Part shown: piece after piece, positions 1-5,026 of the stretch
Numbering within the stretch: position 1 is the first letter of the stretch
Layout of the letters: each line of letters starts with the position of its first letter
DNA from: Thermoanaerobaculaceae bacterium
Lineage (GTDB): Bacteria; Acidobacteriota; UBA4820
DNA: 5,394 nt
Direction: 5' to 3'
Assembly: GCA_012798145.1 (NCBI GenBank)
Contig: JAAZNT010000057.1
Span: 1 to 5,394, forward strand
The notes under the pieces: generated by a model
What the model was told of the DNA's origin: nothing
Database searches by the model: none
What the model saw: only the letters and a program-made list of their open reading frames with translations
Translations under genes and position numbers: made by a program

Positions 1-1034
1 AAATAGCCTTTTACGAAGGAGAGACAGAAAAGTGGGTGGAAGAAATCCGCCACAGCGCAGAAGAATTAAAGCCCTTTGCTGGCAGACCTCTTGTGGAACA
101 GGGAAGTTTCAGAAAAGAAATCATTGTCAAAATTTTGAAAGAAAAAGGAATCAAGATTGAAGACCTTGACGGAATTGCAGCAAGAGGAGGGTTGCTTGAC
201 CCCATTTCAAGCGGAACTTATGAAATAAACGACAAAATGATAGAGCATTTGAAATCCGCTAAAAACGGGGAGCACGCTTCCAATCTCGGTGCAATAATAG
301 CAAAAGAAATGACCGAAGGGACAAAAGTCAAGTGCTACATAGTTGACCCTGTTGTCGTCGATGAACTTCCGGAAAGAGTTAAAATAACCGGAATAAAAGA
401 GATGAGAAGAAAATCCATAAGCCACGCACTTAACCAAATAGCGAGCGCAAGAAGATACGCTGAAGAAAATGAAACTTTCTATGAAAAAATAAATGTCATT
501 GTTTGCCATATGGGAGGAGGCATCTCAATAGGTGCGCACAAAAAAGGGAGATATATAGATGTCAACAACGCTCTTGACGGGGAGGGTCCTTTCAGTCCGG
601 AAAGGTCGGGTTCCCTTCCTGTGGGAGACCTTATCAACCTTTGTTTTTCTGGAAAATACACAAAGCAGGAACTCAAAGTCCTTAACAAAGGGCGAGGAGG
701 AATGATAAGTCTTTTGGGAACTTCGGACTTGAGAGAAATCGAAAAAAGAATTGCAGAAGGAGACAAGGAAGCCGAGAATGCTTTTGAGGCAATGGCTTAC
801 CAAATTTCAAAAGAAATAACCTCAAGAATTCCAGCCTTTGACGGGGAAAGCATTGATCAAATAATTTTGACCGGCGGAATGGCAAGGTCAAAACTTCTTA
901 CAGAAAAAATTTCAAAATATGTTTCTTCCTTAAAATGTGGCGTTACAATCTATGCGGGAGAAAATGAAATGTTCGCTTTGACAAAAGGCGTTTTAAGAGT
1001 GTTGAGCGGTAGAGCAATGGCTAAATCTTATTGA
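1..1034 (+). CDS. buk: Butyrate kinase, 5'-truncated by the window edge
   Basis: Butyrate kinase converts an acyl phosphate (butyryl- or branched-chain acyl phosphate) plus ADP into the free acid and ATP in the cytoplasm, the last step of an acid-forming fermentation. The open frame already runs at base 3 and reads IAFYEGETEKWVEEIRHSAE, which matches the family just after its N-terminal phosphate-binding segment, so roughly 14 residues and the true start lie upstream; the GTG at 36 is internal. Acetate/butyrate kinase (ASKHA fold) marks are visible: HMGGGISIGAHKKGRYIDV (from base 507), then NALDGEGPFSPERSGSLP, and a C-terminal adenosine-binding ILTGGMARS (about 866-892). The 343 visible residues plus the missing piece give about 357, the usual length. 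The stop TGA (1032-1034) touches the ptb leader, so the two genes are co-transcribed. The substrate could be isobutyrate or isovalerate rather than butyrate; sequence alone does not decide. The promoter is outside the window. Confidence 0.95.
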   Translation, partial: IAFYEGETEKWVEEIRHSAEELKPFAGRPLVEQGSFRKEIIVKILKEKGIKIEDLDGIAARGGLLDPISSGTYEINDKMIEHLKSAKNGEHASNLGAIIAKEMTEGTKVKCYIVDPVVVDELPERVKITGIKEMRRKSISHALNQIASARRYAEENETFYEKINVIVCHMGGGISIGAHKKGRYIDVNNALDGEGPFSPERSGSLPVGDLINLCFSGKYTKQELKVLNKGRGGMISLLGTSDLREIEKRIAEGDKEAENAFEAMAYQISKEITSRIPAFDGESIDQIILTGGMARSKLLTEKISKYVSSLKCGVTIYAGENEMFALTKGVLRVLSGRAMAKSY

Positions 1035-1035
1035 T

Positions 1036-1044
1036 GGAGGAGAG
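1036..1044 (+). promoter_or_regulatory. Shine-Dalgarno that fixes the ptb start
   Basis: GGAGGAGAG lies 5 nt (counted from GGAGG) before the ATG at 1046. Two earlier in-frame candidates, TTG at 1031 and ATG at 1034, overlap the buk stop and have no Shine-Dalgarno sequence at a useful distance, so 1046 is chosen. Confidence 0.75.
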
Positions 1045-1045
1045 A

Positions 1046-1972
1046 ATGAAACCAATCACAAATCTTGACGAACTAATTGAAAATCTGAAAGGCAATCAAC
1101 CAAGAAAAGTTGTTGTTGCGGCTGGACACGATGAAAATACAATAGAGGCGTGTCACAAAGCTGCTGTAGAAAAAATTGCCCTTGTTGCGTTAGTCGGGGA
1201 CAAGAAAAAGATTGACAAACTCTGCGTTGAAAAAAAACTTGATATGGATGTTTTCGAAATCATAGATGAAAAAGATGAAGTCAAAGCGGGCACAATGGCG
1301 AGAAATATGGTGAGAAACAAAGAAGGCGACTGCCTTATGAAAGGGCTTATAGCGACTGACAAATATATGAAACTTATTCTTGATAAAGAGGAAGGGCTTC
1401 TTACAAAAGGAAATGTTTTGAGCCATATCACGGTTATAGATTCCCCTTATTATCAAAAAACTCATAAAAAGCTGCTTTTTGTTGGAGATGTTGCAGTCAT
1501 TCCGCTTCCGGATCTTCAGGCAAAAATAAAAATCCTTGAATATTTGATTGATGCCGCGCATAAGTTTGGTATAGAAAAGCCAAAAGCAGCTATACTTACA
1601 GCAAATGAAAAAGTTTCAGACAAAATGCCTTCAACAATAGATGCAGCCATAATAACAAAAATGGCGGACAGGGGACAAATAAAAGGCGCTATTGTGGACG
1701 GTCCTCTTGCTCTCGATGTTGCAATATCAAAAGAGGCGTGCGACATCAAAGGGCTTAAAAGTGCGGTTGACGGAGACGCAGACATTCTTGTTTTCCCGAG
1801 CATTGAGGCGGGCAACATTTTTTACAAAGGTGTGACTCACCTTGGAGGCTCAAGGTTAGCAGCAGTTGTAGCGGGAACTACTGCGCCCTGTATTTTGACA
1901 TCACGAGCCGATGATGAAGAATCTAAGTTTTTCTCTATTGCTCTCGGGTTGAGACTTTGTAATAAAGACTAA
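1046..1972 (+). CDS. ptb: Phosphate butyryltransferase
   Basis: This enzyme transfers the acyl group of butyryl-CoA (or a related short or branched acyl-CoA) to phosphate, giving the acyl phosphate that the upstream kinase uses to make ATP. The 308-residue protein starting MKPITNLDELIE matches the usual length of about 300. Features of the PTA/PTB fold are an N-terminal nucleotide-binding-like part (KVVVAAGHDENTIEA), DGPLALDVAIS at residues 218-228, and the conserved C-terminal part FPSIEAGNIFYKG (250-262), HLGGSRLAAVVAG and APCILTSRADDEESK (281-295). It begins 11 nt after the buk stop with its own strong Shine-Dalgarno sequence, so the order here is buk then ptb, the reverse of the classic clostridial ptb-buk operon. 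Its TAA stop (1970-1972) overlaps the stop of the convergent phosphatase gene. A phosphate acetyltransferase is the main alternative, but the size and the neighbouring kinase favour Ptb. Confidence 0.94.
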   Translation: MKPITNLDELIENLKGNQPRKVVVAAGHDENTIEACHKAAVEKIALVALVGDKKKIDKLCVEKKLDMDVFEIIDEKDEVKAGTMARNMVRNKEGDCLMKGLIATDKYMKLILDKEEGLLTKGNVLSHITVIDSPYYQKTHKKLLFVGDVAVIPLPDLQAKIKILEYLIDAAHKFGIEKPKAAILTANEKVSDKMPSTIDAAIITKMADRGQIKGAIVDGPLALDVAISKEACDIKGLKSAVDGDADILVFPSIEAGNIFYKGVTHLGGSRLAAVVAGTTAPCILTSRADDEESKFFSIALGLRLCNKD

Positions 1973-3186
1973 AGTTTTTTTGCGAAAACAACGGTTCTGT
2001 CATCAGTGTAGTCGCTGTCTTTAGACCAAACAGCCACATCGTCGAGAAGTCTGTCAACCATCTGCCCGGCGTTGAATTCGTCATAATGTTTTTTAACAAA
2101 TTCTTTAACCCTATCATCCCCATAATCTTCACCAGAAAGATTTTTCGCTTCAGTGATTCCGTCGCTGAAAGCTATTATTGAATCTCCCGGCTCAAGATAG
2201 AGAAATCCCCTCCCGTAGGTAGCGTTGGAAGTTGGTCCCAAGACCATCCCGCCTTCCGTGAGAGGAACAAATCTCTCTTTTCTTTTTCTATAATGAAAGG
2301 GATAAACATGCCCAGCGTTGATGTAAACCGCCTGTCCATTTGGCTCAATTTCCATATAAAAAAGTGAAACATACCTTGAAGTAAGCCTTGACCTATGGAT
2401 AATCGAATTTAACTTCTCAAATACTTTCACTATTTTTTGATCTTCGTGAATTCCCATTCTCAAGCCAACCAAAGCGTCTCTCGCCTGCAGCGCTGCAGGA
2501 AGACCGTGTCCCGTCGCATCTCCAACAGCAATCCCAAGAATTTTTGGGGTTACAAAAATAAAATCATAAACATCTCCGCCGACTATTTGCGCCGGGATTG
2601 ACCTTCCAGAAATGTCGTATCCTTCAAAAACGGGATCTTTTTCGGGAAGAAGCGAAAGCTGAATTTCTTGGCTTTGAAGGACAATATTCTCAAGACTCTC
2701 TTTCGCCAATTTGAGATTGACAGCGTGCCTTATACTTGAAAGAGCAAAAAGAATTTCATCTCTCTGTCCTTCAAGCCCTTTCTTGACTGAAAACGCAATT
2801 ATGTAAGCGTTTCCCTGTCCAACAGTTATGGCGGCAAATCTATCAACACCAAGTTTCTCCTCAAGATGCACATCAACATCTTTTGAGTCTCTGTCCATAT
2901 ATATACAGCCCGCTCTTCTTACCGCGGTTATAGGACCATAATCAAGAGGAAGCTCAATTCCTAATGGGGCTGGAACATCTTCGCCATATTTTGATTCAAG
3001 GCGATAAACTTTTTCATCAAGAACATATAACCTTGCTCCAGTAAAGCCGAAATCGTCTCTAAAATCTGTTATGAGATTGTTTATTATCAAGCCAAGAGTA
3101 TCTTTCAACAGTGGCTGTTGCTCAATTTGGCTTAAATGTTTTTCAACTTTTTTGAATAATTCTCTGTACTGTTTTCCTTCAAGCAT
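1969..3186 (-). CDS. GAF-SpoIIE (RsbU-like PP2C) serine phosphatase
   Basis: A cytoplasmic PPM/PP2C-type phosphatase of 405 residues; family members usually dephosphorylate anti-sigma-factor antagonists (STAS proteins) in partner-switching stress or signalling circuits. Residues about 25-165 look like a GAF-type sensor domain (no membrane segment), followed by a short helical linker and the SpoIIE domain from about 175. Metal-binding and core motifs are all present: QLSLLP (176-181), VGGDVYDF with D205, GDATGHGLPAAL with D223, NAGHVYPF (290-297), FSDGITEA with D342, and the terminal DDRTVVF (395-401). This suggests an active enzyme. The start ATG at 3186 has AAAGGG ending 6 nt upstream. No STAS antagonist, anti-sigma kinase or sigma factor is in the window, so its partner is unknown. 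The TAG stop overlaps the ptb stop tail to tail. I saw no convincing promoter just upstream; read-through from tRNA-Pro is possible. Confidence 0.92.
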   Translation of the reverse strand: MLEGKQYRELFKKVEKHLSQIEQQPLLKDTLGLIINNLITDFRDDFGFTGARLYVLDEKVYRLESKYGEDVPAPLGIELPLDYGPITAVRRAGCIYMDRDSKDVDVHLEEKLGVDRFAAITVGQGNAYIIAFSVKKGLEGQRDEILFALSSIRHAVNLKLAKESLENIVLQSQEIQLSLLPEKDPVFEGYDISGRSIPAQIVGGDVYDFIFVTPKILGIAVGDATGHGLPAALQARDALVGLRMGIHEDQKIVKVFEKLNSIIHRSRLTSRYVSLFYMEIEPNGQAVYINAGHVYPFHYRKRKERFVPLTEGGMVLGPTSNATYGRGFLYLEPGDSIIAFSDGITEAKNLSGEDYGDDRVKEFVKKHYDEFNAGQMVDRLLDDVAVWSKDSDYTDDRTVVFAKKL

Positions 3187-3241
3187 TTTTTACCCTTTGG
3201 CTCATCATTTAGATTCTTTTATCTGCTTTCTATTCCCTGAT

Positions 3242-3274
3242 AAAAAAACAAAAAAAGAATATAACCTTCTTCTT
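3242..3274 (-). terminator. Possible intrinsic terminator downstream of the tRNA-Pro repeat region
   Basis: On the - strand AAGAAGAA (3274-3267) can pair with TTCTTTTT (3259-3252) with one G-U pair and a 7-nt loop, followed by TTGTTTTTTT (3251-3242). The T-tract is good but the stem is very AT-rich, so termination may be weak. It would end the tRNA-Pro transcript before the phosphatase gene. Confidence 0.35.
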
Positions 3275-3277
3275 AAA

Positions 3278-3348
3278 TAACTCCCCTTCTGTCGCTGTTT
3301 CAAATCCTCTCCGAAGGGTTTTTGGTCGGGACGACTGGATTTGAACCA
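3278..3348. repeat. Direct repeat copy 1 (distal copy of the tRNA-Pro 3' end plus flank)
   Basis: These 71 bp match 3460-3530 at 70 of 71 positions (T at 3290 against G at 3472). Read on the - strand, the copy contains the last part of the T arm, the 3' acceptor strand CGTCCCG, the discriminator A and CCA of tRNA-Pro (3348-3323), then 45 bp of 3' flank that starts AAAAACCC. The identity ends sharply on both sides. Confidence 0.95.
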
Positions 3349-3359
3349 ACTCCGTCCCG
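3323..3359 (-). other. tRNA-like acceptor/T-arm minihelix (partial tRNA-Pro copy)
   Basis: On the - strand this 37-nt stretch folds as the acceptor half of a tRNA: CGGGACG (3359-3353), a GA linker, GTTGG / TTCAAAT / CCAGT as T arm (3350-3334), CGTCCCG (3333-3327), discriminator A and an encoded CCA (3325-3323). The 7-bp acceptor stem equals that of tRNA-Pro at 3505-3581, but the D arm, anticodon arm and variable loop are absent. The 5' strand CGGGACG lies outside the 71-bp direct repeat, so its perfect complementarity is not just part of the copied block. It may be a decayed tRNA with an internal deletion, or a functional tRNA-like end; it cannot decode. Confidence 0.6.
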
Positions 3360-3436
3360 GCATCGCCGCTCCCGCAAGGGCAACCTCTCGGTTTCCCTTA
3401 CGAAAATCCCTTCCCAGCGTTGAAGGAGCACTTACC

Positions 3437-3459
3437 ACGAGGGGAATCCTTCCCCTCGT
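3437..3459. repeat. Perfect inverted repeat, 10-bp stem with 3-nt loop
   Basis: ACGAGGGGAA (3437-3446) and TTCCCCTCGT (3450-3459) are perfect complements separated by three bases. There is no T-tract on either side, so it is not a classic intrinsic terminator; it could stabilise the tRNA-Pro trailer or be part of the candidate RNA. Confidence 0.85.
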
Positions 3460-3530
3460 TAACTCCCCTTCGGTCGCTGTTTCAAATCCTCTCCGAAGGG
3501 TTTTTGGTCGGGACGACTGGATTTGAACCA
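3460..3530. repeat. Direct repeat copy 2 (overlaps the 3' end of tRNA-Pro)
   Basis: This is the partner of 3278-3348, shifted by 182 bp. Read on the - strand it covers the T loop, 3' acceptor strand and CCA of the intact tRNA-Pro and its 3' flank, including the stem CCCTTCGG/CCGAAGGG. In this copy the stem is perfect; in copy 1 the single base difference breaks one pair. Confidence 0.95.
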
Positions 3531-3581
3531 GCGACCCCTTGCACCCCAAGCAAGTGCGCTACCAGGCTGCGCCACGTCCCG
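3505..3581 (-). tRNA. tRNA-Pro (anticodon GGG), CCA encoded
   Basis: A complete 77-nt cloverleaf: acceptor CGGGACG (3581-3575) with CGTCCCG (3515-3509); D arm GCGC-AGCCTGGTA-GCGC; anticodon arm CTTGC-TTGGGGT-GCAAG with anticodon GGG at 3547-3545, which reads CCC and CCU; variable loop; T arm GCTGG-TTCAAAT-CCAGT; discriminator A (3508) and genomic CCA (3507-3505). The C1-G72 pair and A73 are typical bacterial proline identity elements. It sits 60 bp behind merR with its own promoter. Its 3' end is duplicated 182 bp downstream. Confidence 0.97.
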
Positions 3582-3589
3582 ACTTTTTA

Positions 3590-3605
3590 AGGAGCGTTTG
3601 CTCCT
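3590..3605. repeat. Hairpin in the tRNA-Pro leader
   Basis: AGGAGC and GCTCCT form a 6-bp stem with a 4-nt loop between the predicted transcription start and the tRNA 5' end. It has no T-run directly after it on either strand, so a terminator role is unlikely; it may shape the 5' leader removed by RNase P. Confidence 0.5.
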
Positions 3606-3615
3606 CAAGCAAGGT

Positions 3616-3645
3616 TTTTTAGCATATTTTGATGGTTTTTGTCAA
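3616..3645 (-). promoter_or_regulatory. Promoter for tRNA-Pro
   Basis: On the - strand a perfect -35 box TTGACA (3645-3640) overlaps the merR stop codon. After 18 bp follows TAAAAA (3621-3616, 4 of 6 to TATAAT), preceded by TGC, which gives an extended -10. The expected start is near 3609, about 28 nt before the tRNA. This suggests the tRNA is transcribed independently of the tlpA-HU-merR operon. Confidence 0.6.
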
Positions 3646-4043
3646 TGAGGCGGTTTCCTGTCTAACAAATCTCTTAATAGTTTCAATCTATCAACAAGAG
3701 ATTTTGGAGCGGAAATTTTTTTCGTTTTCACCGCCGCTTCTTCTGAAGAAACCTCTTTTCCGCTTTGATTTGAAATATATTCTCTCGCGCCTTTAATTGT
3801 GAATTTTTTATTGTAAAGAAGATCTTTTATTAAAAGAATTGTCTGAATATCCTTTTCACTAAAAATTCTATGCCCAGTCGATGTTTTTCTCGGAGCAAGC
3901 TGGGGAAATTCTCTCTCCCAAAACCTTATGACATGGTGCGGAAGCTCTGTAATTTCGCACACCTCACCTATTTTATAATATAGCTTTCTAACTCTTTTTG
4001 ATTCCTGCTGCTGAATTGATGTTGCCTTTTTCTCGCTTTTCAT
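3642..4043 (-). CDS. Small MerR-type HTH transcriptional regulator
   Basis: A 133-residue DNA-binding protein. After a charged, flexible N-terminal tail (1-20), residues 21-90 form a MerR-type winged helix-turn-helix: YYKIGEVCEITELPHHVIRF, then WEREFPQLAPRKTSTGHRIF and a helix with SEKDIQTILLIKDLLY, ending KGAREYI. The R-W-E-R-E-F and G-H-R motifs are typical of the small MerR proteins found beside ihfA/HU genes. There is no metal-binding cysteine pair or effector domain; the C-terminal 40 residues are a lysine-rich linker and a leucine-rich helix (LVDRLKLLRDLLDR) that could dimerise. Its ATG overlaps the TGA of the upstream HU-like gene (ATGA), with no strong Shine-Dalgarno sequence, so translation is probably coupled. 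Target genes and signal are unknown. Confidence 0.9.
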   Translation of the reverse strand: MKSEKKATSIQQQESKRVRKLYYKIGEVCEITELPHHVIRFWEREFPQLAPRKTSTGHRIFSEKDIQTILLIKDLLYNKKFTIKGAREYISNQSGKEVSSEEAAVKTKKISAPKSLVDRLKLLRDLLDRKPPH

Positions 4044-4315
4044 TTGCCGCTTCTCACCCTTGTTTTAGAAGGGATAAAAACAACATTATTTCTTTCCGGG
4101 ATGACAATTACTTTTTGTTCTTTGATTATTCTTCCAAGTTTTGGCTTTCTTTTGACCACTTTGAATGTTCCAAATCCCGAAATAACTATATGTCCCTCTT
4201 TTTTCAAAGAAGTAGAAATAATATCAAAAAGTTTTTCAACAAGGTTTGTTGCTTGTTTTTTTGTCAGCCCACCGTGAATCTGGTAAATCCTTTTGGCTAA
4301 ATCACCCTTTGTTAT
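4040..4315 (-). CDS. HU/IHF-family DNA-bending protein with a non-canonical AUA start
   Basis: A 91-residue nucleoid protein of the HU/IHF family, which acts as a dimer that bends DNA. Read with M at the first codon it is TKGDLAKRIYQIHGG, then LTKKQATNLVEKLFDIIST, the family signature VISGFGTFKVVKRKPK (44-59), the arm from GRII (61-64), and the C-terminal VVFIPS (78-83). It aligns with HU/IHF without gaps from GR to PS. No ATG, GTG or TTG exists between the in-frame TGA at 4339-4337 and the conserved region; the only codons there are TTT AGG CGA AGA GAG GAT TTA ATA. AGAGGA (4325-4320) ends at the right distance before ATA 4315-4313, exactly where relatives have their first Met. The GRNP proline of the arm tip is Ile64 here. 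It overlaps merR by ATGA and follows tlpA by 48 bp. A sequencing error at the start codon is the main alternative. Confidence 0.85.
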   Translation of the reverse strand: MTKGDLAKRIYQIHGGLTKKQATNLVEKLFDIISTSLKKEGHIVISGFGTFKVVKRKPKLGRIIKEQKVIVIPERNNVVFIPSKTRVRSGK

Positions 4316-4319
4316 TAAA

Positions 4320-4325
4320 TCCTCT
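4320..4325 (-). promoter_or_regulatory. Shine-Dalgarno that supports the AUA start
   Basis: AGAGGA on the - strand, with five bases between its GG and the ATA at 4315. No other start-like codon lies at a suitable distance in this frame. Confidence 0.6.
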
Positions 4326-4350
4326 CTTCGCCTAAATCAAAAAAGCGAAG
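4326..4350. repeat. Inverted repeat just before the HU-like gene's ribosome binding site
   Basis: CTTCGC (4326-4331) and GCGAAG (4345-4350) are 6-bp perfect arms around a 13-nt loop. On the - strand transcript the 3' arm ends directly at the Shine-Dalgarno sequence of the HU-like gene, so the stem could affect ribosome access. The loop includes TTTTTT but sits inside, not after, the stem, so it is not a terminator. Confidence 0.5.
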
Positions 4351-4363
4351 TCTCTCTCCGTAA

Positions 4364-4888
4364 TCAGGAATCGCTTTTGACAAGCGATTTTAAAACATCT
4401 TCCGCTCTTTGTGTCAAAGCAAAATCCCTGTATCTTACTACTCCGTCCTGATCAATAATTAAATTTGTCGGAATCCCCTGAACATAGTATTTTTCTGAAA
4501 CTTCGTTGTCTTTGTCCCATAAAATCTGGTAAGGGAGTTCATTCTTTATTTGAAATCTTGCCACGTCGTCTTCTGTCTGTCTCCATCCGACCGCAATTGC
4601 AAGAAATTCAACTCCCTTTGGAGCATATTTCAAATAAAGCTCCTTTATTTGCGGAATTTCTTTTCTGCACGGTCCGCACCAAGTCGCCCAGAAAATAATA
4701 ACAACCGGCTTGCCGCGCAGTTTGCTTAGAACTACGGAATCGTTAGCGCCAAGTTTTTTTAGCCTGAAATCTGGGGCAAGGTTTCCACTAAAAGGTCCCT
4801 CCTCAAGCGGATAGAGATTGAAGAAGAAAACTAAAGTTAAAACCAGCCCTAATACCGCAACCTTAAAAGTTTTAGTAAATTTAGACAC
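4364..4888 (-). CDS. TlpA/ResA-like membrane-anchored thioredoxin
   Basis: A 174-residue thiol-disulfide oxidoreductase, anchored in the inner membrane and facing the periplasm; relatives (TlpA, ResA) reduce disulfides in apocytochrome c or other exported proteins. Residues about 8-24 (FKVAVLGLVLTLVFFF) are a signal anchor or signal peptide without lipobox cysteine. The AhpC/TSA-like start APDFRLKKL follows, then the active site WCGPC with C71 and C74, and the cis-proline loop GIPTNLIID with P140. I choose the GTG at 4888 over the ATG at 4921: the GTG has GGGAG about 9 nt upstream, while the ATG has no Shine-Dalgarno sequence and lies inside the -10 box TATGAT. It is probably the first gene of the tlpA-HU-merR operon; the mixture of functions suggests shared promoter use rather than a pathway. 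The specific substrate is unknown. Confidence 0.91.
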   Translation of the reverse strand: MSKFTKTFKVAVLGLVLTLVFFFNLYPLEEGPFSGNLAPDFRLKKLGANDSVVLSKLRGKPVVIIFWATWCGPCRKEIPQIKELYLKYAPKGVEFLAIAVGWRQTEDDVARFQIKNELPYQILWDKDNEVSEKYYVQGIPTNLIIDQDGVVRYRDFALTQRAEDVLKSLVKSDS

Positions 4889-4916
4889 TTTTCTATACTC
4901 CCTTTCAAAGAATAAA

Positions 4917-4945
4917 ATCATAATTCAAAAGTCAACAAAAATCAA
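4917..4945 (-). promoter_or_regulatory. Promoter of the tlpA-HU-merR operon
   Basis: On the - strand TTGATT (4945-4940, 4 of 6) and TATGAT (4922-4917, 5 of 6) are 17 bp apart. The expected start is near 4910, giving a leader of about 20 nt that contains AAAGGGAG before the GTG start. Confidence 0.6.
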
Positions 4946-5026
4946 TAGGGGTATCAAACAAACAAAACCGTAAAATATTTCTTTCTGCTTTAACAAAAAA
5001 ATTAAACCTTTTTTGAAGATTTCCCG

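Larger units (their letters stand above)
3323..3504 (-). ncRNA. Candidate structured RNA linked to tRNA-Pro (182-nt unit)
   Basis: The stretch from the base after the tRNA-Pro CCA to the CCA of the minihelix is exactly 182 nt and can fold almost throughout on the - strand. Stems in order: CCCTTCGG with CCGAAGGG (3500-3493/3473-3466); ACGAGGGGAA with TTCCCCTCGT and a GGA loop (3459-3437); CCTTC with GAAGG (3426-3422/3413-3409); CGTAAGGG-A-AACC, a GAGA tetraloop, then GGTT-G-CCCTTGCG (3402-3373), whose T-G pair is a valid wobble only on this strand; then the minihelix. By hand count 66 of 110 bases at 3351-3460 are G or C, well above the neighbouring genes. The layout recalls the E. coli tyrT locus, where 178-bp units each carrying the tRNA 3' end give rise to a small RNA. 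Expression is inferred, not shown. Confidence 0.42.

Noticed and set aside
1952..1981. Possible terminator at the end of ptb (AGACTTT with AAAGACT, or ACTTT with AAAGT, then seven T)
   Set aside because: The stems are short, AT-rich or mismatched, so the T-run after the stop is not enough to call a terminator.
3341..3526. A 61-codon + strand open frame in the repeat region
   Set aside because: It is the antisense of the repeats and the tRNA 3' end, with no ribosome site or recognisable domain.
3205..3549. A 114-codon - strand open frame across tRNA-Pro and the repeats
   Set aside because: It runs through the tRNA and both repeat copies, has a basic low-quality composition (SSRP and KQRQKG-like pieces coming from tRNA sequence in two frames) and no ribosome site. 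The E. coli tyrT repeats also contain a small basic reading frame, so it is noted, but RNA structure explains the region better.
3590..3620. Hairpin AGGAGC/GCTCCT with a downstream T-run on the + strand as a terminator
   Set aside because: The T-run begins about 10 nt after the stem, and no + strand gene ends here.
3998..4300. Two overlapping + strand open frames of 77 and 100 codons
   Set aside because: They are antisense to the HU-like gene, whose protein is clearly conserved on the - strand.
4919..4921. ATG at 4921 as start of the TlpA-like protein
   Set aside because: It lies inside the predicted -10 box and has no Shine-Dalgarno sequence; the GTG at 4888 has both a ribosome site and a sensible signal-anchor N-terminus.
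5001..5016. A-rich and T-rich stretches upstream of the membrane fusion gene as a hairpin or operator
   Set aside because: Pairing of A and T homopolymers is expected by chance in this AT-rich spacer; no clear dyad was seen.
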